The notes: a model not told the origin generated them from the sequence alone. DNA of 64,000 nucleotides from Conexibacter stalactiti (GCF_035967765.1 NZ_JAYWIT010000020.1); one strand, 5' to 3'. Numbered from the stretch's first letter, positions 43,534 through 54,049 are shown. Numbers and translations: made by a program.

Positions 43534-44931
43534 TCAGATCCCCTTGCCGGGGTTGAAGAGGCCGTGCGGGTCGAGCGCGCGCTTGATCGCGTGGTGCAGC
43601 GCATGCGCGTCTCCCAGCTCGGCGGCGAGGAAGTCGCGCTTGAGCAGGCCGACGCCGTGCTCGCCGGTGACGGTGCCGCCGAGGCTCAGCGCCAGTCTGA
43701 CGAGCGCCACGAACGCCTCGTTCGCGCGCGCCACGGCGTCGGGATCGTGGTGGTCGAAGACGATCGTCGGGTGCATGTTGCCGTCGCCGGCATGGCCGAA
43801 GGTTCCGATCAGCACGCCGTGCTGCTGCGCGATCGTCTCGATCCCGTCGAGCAGCGCGGGGATCTGGCCGAGCGGCACGCCGACGTCGTCGAGCAGCGTC
43901 GCGCCCTGGCGCTCGAGCGCCGGGTAGGCGAGCCGCCGGGCGGCCATCAGCATCCGCCCCTCGGCCTCCTCGTCGGTCGTGATCGCGAGCGTCGCGCCGG
44001 CCTCCTCGCACCACGCCGCCATCCGGTCGACCTCTCTCAGCGCGGCGCTGCCGCCGAGGTCGCTGCGCGCGAACAGCAGCGCGGCGACGGTCTCGTCCAG
44101 CTCCTGCGGCGCCATCGCCTCGACCGCTTGGATCGTCGTGCGATCCATCAGCTCCAGCACCGACGGCGTGCTGTTGCGGACGATCTTCTGGATCGCGGCG
44201 CCGGCGCTGCCGAGCGTCGGGAAGGAGGCCGCGAGCGTCGCGGAGGAGCGCGGCGGCGGGATCAGCCGCATCGTCGCCTCGGTGACGATCCCGAGCGTCC
44301 CCTCCGAGCCGCAGATCAGCGACGTCAGGTCGTAGCCGGCAACGCCCTTGCGGGCGCGGCGGCCGATCCGCACCGCGCTGCCGTCGGCGAGCACCAGCTC
44401 GAGGCCGAGCAGCGCGTCGCGCGTGACGCCGTACTTGACGCAGCAGAGGCCGCCGGCGTTGGTGGCGATGTTGCCGCCGATCGTCGAGAACTCCCAGCTG
44501 GCGGGGTCGGGCGCGTAGAACAGCCCTTCGCGCTCGGCCGCCTCGCGCAGCTGCGCATTGACGAGCCCCGGCTGGACGGTCGCGAGCAGCGAGGCGCCGT
44601 CGACCTCTGTGACGTCCGTCATCAGCTCGGTCGAGACGATCAGGCAGCGGTCGATGGCATTCGCCCCGCCCGAGAGGCCGGAGCCGGCGCCGCGCGGGAC
44701 GACGGGGATGTTGTGCGCGGCCGCGGTGCGGACGGCGTGCTGGACCTGCGCGGTCGTGCGCGGGCGGACGACCGCGGCCGGCATGCCGGCCGGGACGAGC
44801 GCCGGCGCCGCCTGGTCGCGCTGATAGGAGGCGAGCACCTCCGGGTCGGTGACGAGATCCCCGGCGCCGGAGCCGGCGGAACCGCCGGTCGCGAGGTCGT
44901 CGAGCAGGCGGGCGGTGGCGGCGGCGGTCAT
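43534..44931 (-). CDS. FAD-linked oxidase (GlcD/D-lactate dehydrogenase type)
   Basis: A 465-residue FAD-binding oxidoreductase. The PCMH-type FAD domain has VVPRGAGSGLSGGANAIDR, FYAPDPASWEFSTIGGNIAT and GYDLTSLICGSEGTLGIVTE. The C-terminal cap domain holds GHAGDGNMHPTIVFDH and VTGEHGVGLLKRDFL. It probably oxidises a 2-hydroxy acid such as glycolate or D-lactate; the exact substrate is not readable. The start overlaps the upstream gntR stop by 4 bases, indicating that the regulator controls this gene. Confidence 0.88.
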   Translation of the reverse strand: MTAAATARLLDDLATGGSAGSGAGDLVTDPEVLASYQRDQAAPALVPAGMPAAVVRPRTTAQVQHAVRTAAAHNIPVVPRGAGSGLSGGANAIDRCLIVSTELMTDVTEVDGASLLATVQPGLVNAQLREAAEREGLFYAPDPASWEFSTIGGNIATNAGGLCCVKYGVTRDALLGLELVLADGSAVRIGRRARKGVAGYDLTSLICGSEGTLGIVTEATMRLIPPPRSSATLAASFPTLGSAGAAIQKIVRNSTPSVLELMDRTTIQAVEAMAPQELDETVAALLFARSDLGGSAALREVDRMAAWCEEAGATLAITTDEEAEGRMLMAARRLAYPALERQGATLLDDVGVPLGQIPALLDGIETIAQQHGVLIGTFGHAGDGNMHPTIVFDHHDPDAVARANEAFVALVRLALSLGGTVTGEHGVGLLKRDFLAAELGDAHALHHAIKRALDPHGLFNPGKGI

Positions 44932-45689
44932 GCATTCCCTCGGTAGAAGCCCATCACGTGGTCGCGCAGCAGCAGCTCGGCGTCGCGCGCGTCGCCGGCC
45001 TCGACGGCCGCGAGGATCGCCTCGTGCTGGCGCGTGAGCCTGGCGATCGCCCGTCTCGGCGCGGGCAGCGCGGCAAGCGCATCGCGCAGGTGCGCGGAGA
45101 CGGAGTCGCGCACGGCCAGCATCACGAGCTGCAACGCCTCGTTGCCGGAGGCGGCGACGAGCGCGACGTGAAAGCGCACGTCGGCCGCTTCGAAGGCGGC
45201 GACGTCGTCGCCGACGATGCGCATCTCCGCGAGGGCGGCGCGGGCGTCGGCGAGGTGGTCGGCGGCGTCGTCGGTGGTCGGCGGGACGGCCGGTGACGCG
45301 GCGGAGCGCGGGCGGGCGACCGCGCGCGTCGCGGCCGCCGCGACGGCGGCCGCTTCGAGCGCGCAGCGCAGCTCGACGAGGTCGGCGAGCGGGACGCGGC
45401 CGAGCCGCAGCAGGTGGACGAGGCTGTCGCGCAGCGGGCCGGTCGACAGGTCGCGCGCCGGCGGGACGCGCAGCGGCGCGGTCGGCCCGGCGGCGACGGC
45501 GAGCCCCTGCGCCTGCAGCGCGCGCAGCGCCTCGCGCACGGTCGTGCGGCTGACGCCGAACTGCGCGCACAGCTCGCGTTCGGCCGGCAGCTCGTCGCCG
45601 GGCGCGAGCGCGCCGTCGAGGATCGCCTCGCGCAGTTGGTGGGCGACCTGCTCGTAGGCGGGGCTGCGAACGACTTCTGAGAACGCCAT
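44928..45689 (-). CDS. FCD-type (FadR-family) GntR regulator
   Basis: A 253-residue regulator. The N-terminal winged helix (about 8-70) includes ILDGALAPGDELPAERELC and FGVSRTTVREALRALQAQGL. The C-terminal FCD helical domain has DVRFHVALVAASGN, RQHEAILAAVEAGD and LLLRDHVMGF, supplying the metal-binding Asp/His residues. A Pro/Ser-rich insert lies at about residues 125-140. Its neighbour oxidises a hydroxy acid, so lactate/glycolate sensing of the LldR/GlcC type is likely. A matching operator lies about 30 bases upstream. Confidence 0.87.
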   Translation of the reverse strand: MAFSEVVRSPAYEQVAHQLREAILDGALAPGDELPAERELCAQFGVSRTTVREALRALQAQGLAVAAGPTAPLRVPPARDLSTGPLRDSLVHLLRLGRVPLADLVELRCALEAAAVAAAATRAVARPRSAASPAVPPTTDDAADHLADARAALAEMRIVGDDVAAFEAADVRFHVALVAASGNEALQLVMLAVRDSVSAHLRDALAALPAPRRAIARLTRQHEAILAAVEAGDARDAELLLRDHVMGFYRGNA

Positions 45690-45718
45690 CGTGGCGCGCA
45701 GACTACCTGCTTGCCTGT

Positions 45719-45729
45719 TGGTCTGACAA
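45719..45729. promoter_or_regulatory. FadR-type operator upstream of gntR
   Basis: TGGTCTGACAA fits TNGTNNNACNA and is embedded in longer flanking arms GCCTG and CAGGC. It lies 30 bases upstream of the gntR start, suiting autoregulation of the gntR-oxidase operon. A sibling site is in the ppdK promoter at 6835-6845. Confidence 0.55.
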
Positions 45730-45772
45730 GCAGGCCGAGGCCCGCGATGGCCGTCGACCGCCGCGTGGCACG

Positions 45773-46360
45773 TCAGCCGAGGTACGCGGCGAGCATGTCG
45801 GCGCCCGCGAACCAGGCGATGACGGCGCCGAGCGCGAGGAACGGGCCGAACGGGAGCGTCGCGGTGCGCAGCGCCTCGCGCGCCGGGCGGGCGCTCGGGC
45901 GGGTGGCGCGCATGCCGGCGCGGATCGCGACTGCGACGCCGGCGAGCGCTCCCGCGAGGAGCGCGACCAGCAGCGCGACGACGACCGCCGGGCCGAGCAG
46001 GAGGCCGAGCACGGCGGCGAGCTTGACGTCCCCCATCCCCATGCCGCCCGGTCGTGCCAGCGCGGCGGCGAGCAGGAAGCCGCTTGCCGCCGCGCCCCAC
46101 AGCAGTTGCGCCGGAACCCGCGCCGGGTCGGTCGCGAGGCCGATCGCGAGCGCGGCGATCGCGCCGGCGGCCGTCAGCCGGTTGGGGATCAGACGGCGGT
46201 CGAGGTCGATCCAAGTCGCCGGCACCACGACCGCGACGAGCGTCACGCCCAGCAGCGCGGCGCGCAGGTCCGCGGCCGTGACCGTCACGACGAGCGCCAG
46301 CAGCGCCGCGGCGACGACGGCGAGCACAAGGGTCAGGTCAACGGCGCGGCGATCTGCCAT
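45773..46360 (-). CDS. Type IV prepilin peptidase-like protein (A24), short form
   Basis: A 195-residue membrane aspartic peptidase with about six helices. The catalytic acids are in TWIDLDRRLIPNRLT and GMGMGDVKLAAVLG. The N-terminal Cys-rich methyltransferase domain of full-length PilD (about 290 residues) is absent, as in archaeal and small TadV-like forms. No pilin or secretion gene lies in the window. Mycobacterium has a similar peptidase (Rv2551c) in the aroE-aroC interval. The start codon sits in a 10-base palindrome. Confidence 0.85.
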   Translation of the reverse strand: MADRRAVDLTLVLAVVAAALLALVVTVTAADLRAALLGVTLVAVVVPATWIDLDRRLIPNRLTAAGAIAALAIGLATDPARVPAQLLWGAAASGFLLAAALARPGGMGMGDVKLAAVLGLLLGPAVVVALLVALLAGALAGVAVAIRAGMRATRPSARPAREALRTATLPFGPFLALGAVIAWFAGADMLAAYLG

Positions 46361-46382
46361 CCGCCGGTGGATCGGCGGATGG
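46357..46382. repeat. Perfect inverted repeat enclosing the prepilin peptidase start codon
   Basis: Arms CCATCCGCCG (46357-46366) and CGGCGGATGG (46373-46382) with a 6-base loop. The ATG of the peptidase gene is inside the 3' arm of the mRNA hairpin, so folding would hide the start codon; alternatively it is an operator. Confidence 0.6.
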
Positions 46383-46450
46383 CGTCAGCGCGTTGAGCGC
46401 GGGAGGGCGTCCGCGGACGGACGTCAGGCTGGGCGCGGCGGCGGTGCGGC

Positions 46451-46510
46451 GCGAGCGTCAGGGCACGGCGGGGATGCGGCGCGGGCGTCAGGGCACGGCG
46501 GGGATGCGGC
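46451..46510. repeat. Tandem duplication, 2 x 30 bp
   Basis: Two adjacent 30-base units (46451-46480 and 46481-46510), both ending in GGGCACGGCGGGGATGCGGC and differing by one base. They occupy the gap 46361-46552 between the prepilin peptidase and the small zinc-ribbon gene, which holds no other recognisable feature. Confidence 0.75.
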
Positions 46511-46552
46511 GGCTGCGGCGCGTCGGCGAAGACCGCGCAGCGGCGCGGCGCG

Positions 46553-46735
46553 TCAGCTCTCGCCGCGCAGCACGACGCCCGCCTCTTGGGCGTTGTGCTC
46601 GGGGATGTAGATGCCGCTGCCCTCGCACCACGGGCACGTGATCGGTCTCGGCTCGCCGCCGAGGCCGGAGATGACGCTGCCGGTCCCCCGGCAGGCGCGG
46701 CACTGGTTGTCTGGTGTCGGGTCGTCTGCAGCCAT
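46553..46735 (-). CDS. Small zinc-ribbon protein (DnaJ-type CxxCxGxG)
   Basis: A 60-residue protein with two half-sites, CRACRGTGSV and CPWCEGSGIY, about 20 residues apart, matching one DnaJ-type zinc knuckle. No J domain. Possibly a chaperone-like or nucleic-acid-binding small protein. The ATG at 46735 lies 39 bases after the methyltransferase stop. Confidence 0.7.
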   Translation of the reverse strand: MAADDPTPDNQCRACRGTGSVISGLGGEPRPITCPWCEGSGIYIPEHNAQEAGVVLRGES

Positions 46736-46774
46736 CGAAGCGGGCGAGGCTAGCGGCTTCGGCGCCGCGATGCC

Positions 46775-47413
46775 TCAACGTCGGACCGCGAGCGCGATGC
46801 CGTCGCCGACCGGCGTGATCAGGCCGTCGAGCTGGGGATGGGCGAGGAAGTGGTCGTTGAACGCTCTCGCCGTCGCTATCCGATCGCCGCTCCAGCCGTC
46901 GATCGGGCGGCCCTCCGCGACCGCGCCCGACATCAGCACGTTGTCGACCGCGACCAGGCCGCCCGGGCGCATCAGCGGCACGATCAGCTCGAGGTGGTCG
47001 GCGTACTCGGCCTTCAGCCCGTCGAGGAAGGCGACGTCGAACGGGCCCTCCAGCTCGGTCAGCCCCTCGGCGGCATCCTGCAGGCGCAGGTCTATCCGCG
47101 CCGACAGCCGGGCCCGCGCGAAGTAGCTGAGCGCCTGTGTGTGGCGCTCGCGGTCGATCTCGAACGAGACCAGCTCGCCGTCGTCCGGGAGCGCCCGCGC
47201 CAGGTGCAGCGTCGAGACCCCGATCGCGGTGCCGACCTCGACGATCCGCCTCGCCCCCACCGCGCGGGCCAGCACGTTCAACAGCACCGCGGCGTGCGCA
47301 TCGAGGATCGGGACGCTGTCGCGCGCGCCCCGCTCGCGCATCTCGGCGAGCAGCGCGTCGGGCTCGGGACGGGTCTCGTCGAGATAGCTGCGGACGGCGT
47401 CGGTCACGATCAT
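46775..47413 (-). CDS. SAM-dependent O-methyltransferase (class I, CCoAMT-like)
   Basis: A 212-residue methyltransferase. Motif I is RIVEVGTAIGVSTLHLARAL. Acidic motif II SFEIDRERHTQAL follows, then FDVAFLDGLKAEY and a metal-binding GGLVAVDNVLMSG, with IATARAFNDHFL further on. It resembles Mycobacterium Rv0187/Rv1220-type catechol-like O-methyltransferases. Substrate unknown. The start overlaps the upstream CYTH gene by 4 bases. Confidence 0.87.
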   Translation of the reverse strand: MIVTDAVRSYLDETRPEPDALLAEMRERGARDSVPILDAHAAVLLNVLARAVGARRIVEVGTAIGVSTLHLARALPDDGELVSFEIDRERHTQALSYFARARLSARIDLRLQDAAEGLTELEGPFDVAFLDGLKAEYADHLELIVPLMRPGGLVAVDNVLMSGAVAEGRPIDGWSGDRIATARAFNDHFLAHPQLDGLITPVGDGIALAVRR

Positions 47414-47970
47414 GCTTGGGGTCCTCCGAGTGGCATCGTGCCACTCTCCATTCCCCTGATCAGGTCCGCGTAGCCCTCGGCGACGAGATCTTCACCCCTG
47501 ATCGCGAGCGTCGCGCGCAGCTCGGCGACCCGCTCGTGCTCCAGCGTCAGGTCGGACGCCGCCGGCGCGACCGCCTCGAACTCGACGAACGCGCCGAGCC
47601 CCGCGACCGTGTCGAGGTGGATCCGCACGTCGCGCCAGATGAACAGGCGACGCTCCTTCTCGACCACCACGCGGGTCCCGAGCGCGGCGTCGAGCGCCGC
47701 GCGGCAGACGTCGGCGTCGTCGACGCCGACGAGCCGATAGCGGCTCAGCTTCGCGCCCTCGTCGTCGGGCCGCATGTACTGGATCAGCGTCGCGCCGCCT
47801 GGGCGCTCCTCGCGCAGCTTCAGCCGCCCGTGGGCGACGACGAAGTAGGTGTCGCGCTGCCACAGCGTCCCGTGGTCGACGGCGCCGTCGAGCGCCGCGC
47901 AGGCCGCCAGCGAGCGGGCCGGGTCGCGATCGCGGGCCTTCAGCTCGACGTTGCGGCGCGTTGGAAACAT
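47410..47970 (-). CDS. CYTH-domain protein (class IV adenylate cyclase / triphosphatase-like)
   Basis: A 186-residue CYTH tunnel-fold protein. The N-terminal NVELKARDRDP has an ExK-type motif. YFVVAHGRLKLREERPGG supplies tunnel Lys/Arg residues, VVEKERRLFIWRDVRIHLDT and GAFVEFEAVAP the acidic strands. Family members act on triphosphates (CyaB, ThTPase). Start MFPTRRNVELK at 47970; a longer frame upstream has no domain content. Coupled to the methyltransferase by a 4-base overlap. Confidence 0.85.
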   Translation of the reverse strand: MFPTRRNVELKARDRDPARSLAACAALDGAVDHGTLWQRDTYFVVAHGRLKLREERPGGATLIQYMRPDDEGAKLSRYRLVGVDDADVCRAALDAALGTRVVVEKERRLFIWRDVRIHLDTVAGLGAFVEFEAVAPAASDLTLEHERVAELRATLAIRGEDLVAEGYADLIRGMESGTMPLGGPQA

Positions 47971-48039
47971 CGAGCGCACCCTAACGGTCCGTCGATCGAC
48001 AACCGACTCGCTAGTTGGCAGCACAGTGACCACTTGCGC

Positions 48040-48068
48040 TTGTAGGTGTGAAACCGGTCGGATAGGTT
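48040..48068 (+). promoter_or_regulatory. Possible orphan promoter
   Basis: TTGTAG (48040-48045), a 17-base spacer and TAGGTT (48063-48068) on the plus strand, in the 232-base gap 47971-48202. It would read into a 6-codon frame at 48134 (MVWRTK) and then antisense to the DUF4396 gene. No gene is otherwise seen in this gap. Confidence 0.25.
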
Positions 48069-48202
48069 CGAGCAATTGGGAGACGGGTCACGTGGGAGCG
48101 GACCCGGATTGGTCGATGTGCAGGAGAAACGCCATGGTCTGGCGCACGAAGTGATGCCCGTGAGCGGCGGTCGCCCGCTGCCCGCGAACGACCCCGGACG
48201 GG

Positions 48203-48661
48203 TCAGTGCTGATGGTGCTGGTGGACGAGCGCGTGGCCCCTGCCGCGCGCCAGCAGCCAGCGGTTGACCGGGAAGGCGACGGCGCCCGCGATCAGGAGCG
48301 CGCCGGCGAGCGAGCCCCAGAACAGCGGCTCGTCGAGCCCGGCGTCCATCGCGCCCGGGATCAGCACCATGATCGTGTTGTCGACGACCTCCATCACGGC
48401 GATCGAGAGCGTGTCGGAGGCGAGCGCGAGCGGGATCACGGCGCCGAGCGCCAGCCCCGAGCGCAGCAGCGGCACGCTCGTGAAGAGGTAGCCGAAGAAG
48501 AACGCCAGCGCGACCGAGATCGCGACCGTCGCGGCGCCGTGCAGGTCGAGCGCGTTGCCGATCACCATTCCGAGCACCTCGCCGACCGCGCAGCCGCTGA
48601 GGCAGTGGACGGTGGCGCTGAACGCCAGTCGGTTGAGGCCGCCGGACGGCGCGTGCTCCAT
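48203..48661 (-). CDS. DUF4396 membrane protein with histidine tail
   Basis: A 152-residue, four-helix membrane protein of the DUF4396 family: TVHCLSGCAVGEVLGMVIGN holds two Cys, followed by FFFGYLFTSVPLLRSGLAL, DTLSIAVMEVVDN and a last helix before LARGRGHALVHQHHQH. The Cys pair and terminal His cluster could bind Cu or another metal. It begins 1 base after the csoR stop and so shares the copper-responsive promoter. Its function is unproven. Confidence 0.82.
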   Translation of the reverse strand: MEHAPSGGLNRLAFSATVHCLSGCAVGEVLGMVIGNALDLHGAATVAISVALAFFFGYLFTSVPLLRSGLALGAVIPLALASDTLSIAVMEVVDNTIMVLIPGAMDAGLDEPLFWGSLAGALLIAGAVAFPVNRWLLARGRGHALVHQHHQH

Positions 48662-48662
48662 C

Positions 48663-48971
48663 TCAGCCCCGGCGCATGAGGCGCGCGACGGCGCTCATCA
48701 GCTCGTCGGTCTTCTCTGCCTTGGCGTCGCCCTCGGCGCCCATCACGCAGTGGTTGGCGTGCTCGTCGAGCAGGCCGAGCGCGACCTTGTCGAGCGCCGC
48801 CTGGATCGCCGAGATCTGCGTCAGCACGTCGATGCAGTAGCGCTCCTCGTCGACCATCGTCTGGACGCCGCGGACCTGGCCCTCGATCCGCCGCAGGCGC
48901 TTGGTGAGCTGGTCCTTCGTCGCGCTGTAGCCGCGGGTCGCGGTCGTTCTCGTCGTCTCTGCCGGCGCCAT
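48663..48971 (-). CDS. csoR: CsoR-family copper-sensing repressor
   Basis: A 102-residue DUF156 protein. The metal ligands are Cys in ERYCIDVLTQ, then His 25 residues later and Cys 29 residues later in EHANHCVMG: exactly the Cys-His-Cys spacing of Cu(I)-sensing CsoR. N-terminal RLRRIEGQVRGVQTMVDEE is typical. Cu(I) binding releases it from DNA. A palindromic G/C-tract operator lies in its own promoter, divergent from copZ. Confidence 0.92.
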   Translation of the reverse strand: MAPAETTRTTATRGYSATKDQLTKRLRRIEGQVRGVQTMVDEERYCIDVLTQISAIQAALDKVALGLLDEHANHCVMGAEGDAKAEKTDELMSAVARLMRRG

Positions 48972-49001
48972 CTTGGTGCTCCTGTGGTGGGGTCGCAGAC
49001 G

Positions 49002-49031
49002 ATTGTAGCTTACCCCCTGGGGGTATGTGAT
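49002..49031 (-). promoter_or_regulatory. Predicted csoR promoter
   Basis: On the minus strand ATCACA (49031-49026) and TACAAT (49007-49002) are 18 bases apart. The csoR operator palindrome lies between them. Confidence 0.45.
49011..49025. promoter_or_regulatory. CsoR operator
   Basis: TACCCCCTGGGGGTA, a 15-base near-palindrome with central G/C tracts of the kind bound by CsoR, placed in the spacer of the csoR promoter. A half-match, GCATACCCCCCTACC, lies at 49046-49060 between the predicted copZ -35 and -10. Confidence 0.65.
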
Positions 49032-49034
49032 ACG

Positions 49035-49062
49035 TTGCAGTCAGGGCATACCCCCCTACCGT
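49035..49062 (+). promoter_or_regulatory. Predicted copZ-copA operon promoter
   Basis: TTGCAG (49035-49040), 16-base spacer, TACCGT (49057-49062). The spacer and -10 contain the C-tract CATACCCCCC, a probable CsoR half-site. It is divergent from csoR. Confidence 0.35.
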
Positions 49063-49092
49063 ATTTCAAGACCCCCCGGAAGGATTCCCGCC

Positions 49093-49329
49093 ATGTGCAC
49101 CTCTTGCGAGACGAAGACCACCAGCGAGCGCGCCTACGCCGTCGGCGGGATGACCTGCGCCCACTGCGTCGCATCGGTCCGCGAGGAGCTGGCGGAGGTG
49201 GCCGGCGTCGAGGTCGTCGAACTCGACCTCGCCAGCGGCCGCCTGGTGGTGCGGGGCGAAGCGGCTGACTCGCAGGACGCGATCCGCGCCGCCGTCGAGG
49301 CCGCCGGGTACACGGTGACGGTCGCATGA
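49093..49329 (+). CDS. copZ: CopZ-like copper chaperone
   Basis: A 78-residue heavy-metal-associated domain protein. The copper site is YAVGGMTCAHCVASVREEL, and the ferredoxin-like fold ends AIRAAVEAAGYTVTVA. An extra N-terminal MCTSCETK adds a second CxxC pair not usual in CopZ. The ATG at 49093 has a GGAAGGA tract upstream. It is coupled to the next gene by a 4-base overlap and would pass Cu(I) to CopA. Confidence 0.9.
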   Translation: MCTSCETKTTSERAYAVGGMTCAHCVASVREELAEVAGVEVVELDLASGRLVVRGEAADSQDAIRAAVEAAGYTVTVA

Positions 49330-50323
49330 GCGCCCCGCTGAAGCTCGCCGCCTTCGCCGCGGGGCTCGCGGCGCTGTTCGGCGTCGCGACGCTCGCCGGC
49401 GCGGCGATCGACCCCGAGCGCGACGACGCGCCGGCCCCCGCGCACGTCGCGGAGGGTGGGCACGGAGGCGAGGCGCCCACCGACGCGGCTGACGCGCACG
49501 GCGGCACCTCGACGAGCGCGGCCGACGCGCACGGCGAGCAGAGAGCCACCGGCCACGGCGACGACCACGGCGCGCAGAGCGCCGCCGACCCCGTCCGCGG
49601 CCTCTCCTCCGCCGAGAACGGGCTGCGGCTGGTGGTCGAGACGCCTGAGCTGCGCCGCGGCGTACGCGAGCGGCTCGCATTCCGCATCGTCGGTGCCGAC
49701 GGCGCGACGGTGCGCGACTTCGACCTCGCGCACGAGCGGCGCCTGCACCTGATCGTCGTGCGGCGCGACCTGACCGGCTTCCAGCACCTCCACCCCGCGA
49801 TGGCCGCCGACGGCACCTGGTCGACCGACCTGACGCTGCCGCAGGCCGGCTCCTACCGCCTCTTCGCCGACTTCGCCCGCGACGGCGAGGCCGCGACGCT
49901 CGCCAGCGACCTGCGCGTCGACGGCGACGCCGACCTGCTGCCGCTGCCCGCTCCGACGGCGCACGCCCGCTCCGACGGCGGCGACGCCGTCACGCTCAGC
50001 GATGCCGCCGGTCACGCGCACGGCGACGACGACGCGGCGGCCGCCGCCACCGCCCCGCAACCGGCCCGCGCCGGCGTCGAGCAGACGCTGCGCTTCGCGA
50101 TCGAGCGCGACGGCGCGCCGGTCGAGCTGGAGCCCTACCTCGGCGCCGACGGTCACCTCGTCGCGCTGCGCGAGGGCGATCTCGCCTTCCTGCACGTCCA
50201 CCCGACCGGTGCCGGCCCGGCGTTCGCGACGACCTTCCCGACCGCCGGCCGCTACCGGCTGTACCTGCAGTACAAGGTCGCCGGCCGCGTCGAGACGGTC
50301 GCCTTCACACGCGAGGTGACGCG

Positions 50324-50327
<4 letters not shown>
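49326..50327 (+). CDS. Secreted/membrane-anchored His-rich metal-binding protein
   Basis: A 333-residue protein. A hydrophobic N-terminal helix (AAFAAGLAALFGVATLAGAA) precedes a His/Asp-rich region (about 38-88, with repeated ADAHG and GHGDDHG). Two beta-rich halves follow with similar sequences, HLIVVRRDLTGFQHLHPAMA (about 140-160) and HLVALREGDLAFLHVHP (about 277-297), suggesting internal duplication of a cupredoxin/Ig-like fold with HxHP motifs. A second His patch is near HAHGDDD. Between copZ and copA it probably binds copper outside the membrane. Precise role unknown. Confidence 0.8.
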
Positions 50328-52639
<2,312 letters not shown>

Positions 52640-52648
52640 GCCGCTTCC

Positions 52649-53314
52649 CTACGGCACCCCGCGCGGGGCGCGCAGGCCCTCGGCCCGCAGCCACGCGCGG
52701 TAGCCGTCGTGCGGCATGTCGGCGAAGGTCGTCTCGACGATCAGCTGCTCGGGCGGCGTCCCCTCGGCGGCGAGGCTGCAGGCCAGGCGCAGATCGGGGT
52801 TGGGGTTCTCCCACCGCTCCAGCCCACCCAGCAGGACCTTCTCGTAGCGGGCGCCGAAGAGCGTCAGGTTGGTCGCGCCGTCGAGCGCGGCCGACGGCGA
52901 CAGCACGCCGCGATAGCCGGCGGCGCGAAGGTCGTCGGCGACCGCCTGGCAGGCGCCGTGGTCACCGACCGCGGCGCGCGGGTCCAGCCCGCAGTCGGCC
53001 CAGCGCTCGAAGGTCGAGAGGTCGGCGATCTCCTGCTCGCGCACGAACACGAGCCACAGCCTGCGGCGGTACTGGGCCGCGCGCGTGCCGCCGCGGATCC
53101 GCTCGAAGCGGACCAGCTCAGCCCACGCGCCGAGCGGCTCCAGGGCGAGGTACTGCGCGTAGCCCTCGCCGAGGCGGTGCCAGCGCGCCGAGCGCTGCGA
53201 CGGTGAGGGCTCGCCGGCGGCGTGGTAGAGCGGCGGCCAGTCGGGCGCGACCTGCCGGAAGCAGTGCCACTCGCCCGCGACGCGCTGGGGCTCGCTCTTC
53301 CAGGTGGGGCTCAT
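52649..53314 (-). CDS. RES-domain toxin (predicted NAD+-degrading)
   Basis: A 221-residue protein with a RES domain: WHCFRQVAPDWPPLYHAA, SARWHRLGEGYAQYLALE, LGAWAELVRF (catalytic Arg and Glu region) and LRAAGYRGVLSPSAALDGAT near the C-terminal half. RES proteins of the MbcT/Res type phosphorolyse or hydrolyse NAD+. It follows the Xre-type antitoxin gene by 30 bases on the minus strand, forming a type II RES-Xre operon. Convergent with copA. Confidence 0.82.
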   Translation of the reverse strand: MSPTWKSEPQRVAGEWHCFRQVAPDWPPLYHAAGEPSPSQRSARWHRLGEGYAQYLALEPLGAWAELVRFERIRGGTRAAQYRRRLWLVFVREQEIADLSTFERWADCGLDPRAAVGDHGACQAVADDLRAAGYRGVLSPSAALDGATNLTLFGARYEKVLLGGLERWENPNPDLRLACSLAAEGTPPEQLIVETTFADMPHDGYRAWLRAEGLRAPRGVP

Positions 53315-53344
53315 CGCCGGGCTCCGGCGCGCGGAGCCGAGGGC

Positions 53345-54049
53345 TCAACCCGCCAGCTGGCCACGCGATCCCCGCGCCAGCGCCACCAGCGGGGCGTGGG
53401 CGCTCGCGACGCCGCGCTCGAGCATCTGCAGCGGCGTGCGGCCGTCGAGCTGGTCGCGCTCGGCGTCGAACCACAGCGCGATCCCCAGTGGGGTCAGCGA
53501 GGGGCGCAGGTAGCTGATCAGCTGCGCGAGCACCACCGCGCGCTCGCCGTTGCGCGTGACCGGCCTGCCGGCCCGCCAGGCCCCGATCGTCTTCGTCGAG
53601 ACGCCGAGCAGCCGCGCGAGGTCGCTCGCGGGGACCCGTTCGAGCGTGGAGAAGACGAAGTCGACGGCGGCGCGCGGGTCGTCCAGCTCGTCGTGCAGCA
53701 GGCGCCGCTCGATCCGCGCGAGCACGTCGCGCATCATCAGCCCGATCAGCTCGATCTCGCCGCCGGGGTCGGTGACCTCGGTGTCGGCGGCGATCGCGCG
53801 CCGCAGCCCGACGAGGAACTCGAACAGCTTGCGCGCGTCGTAGTCCTCGGTCCCCTGCGGGAGCGCGCCGGAGAGGTCGAGGATCGAGTCCTCAATCACG
53901 TCGTAGCGGCGCTGGCGCTCGGCGCGCGCGGCGGCGAGGTCGGCTGGCGCCGGGACCCCCTGGGCCCGTATCGGCGCGATCAGCGTGCGCACGTGCTCCG
54001 CCTTGTCGCGGAGTGTCTCCGGGTGCGGGATGTCTGCGAGCGCGCTCAT
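53345..54049 (-). CDS. Xre/MbcA-type antitoxin (long form)
   Basis: A 234-residue protein. The C-terminal part has the antitoxin signature: an HTH in LARLLGVSTKTIGAWRAGRP (about 150-170), then AQLISYLRPSLTPLGIALWF and a DUF2384-like toxin-binding tail RTPLQMLERGVASAHAPL. The first ~135 residues are helical and unassigned, making it longer than usual Xre antitoxins (about 110-160). It should block the RES toxin and repress its own promoter. An inverted repeat lies 21 bases upstream. Confidence 0.8.
   Translation of the reverse strand: MSALADIPHPETLRDKAEHVRTLIAPIRAQGVPAPADLAAARAERQRRYDVIEDSILDLSGALPQGTEDYDARKLFEFLVGLRRAIAADTEVTDPGGEIELIGLMMRDVLARIERRLLHDELDDPRAAVDFVFSTLERVPASDLARLLGVSTKTIGAWRAGRPVTRNGERAVVLAQLISYLRPSLTPLGIALWFDAERDQLDGRTPLQMLERGVASAHAPLVALARGSRGQLAG

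Noticed and set aside
48134..48154. Six-codon frame MVWRTK after a purine tract
   Set aside because: Too short, and no downstream plus-strand gene it could regulate; mentioned only with the orphan promoter.
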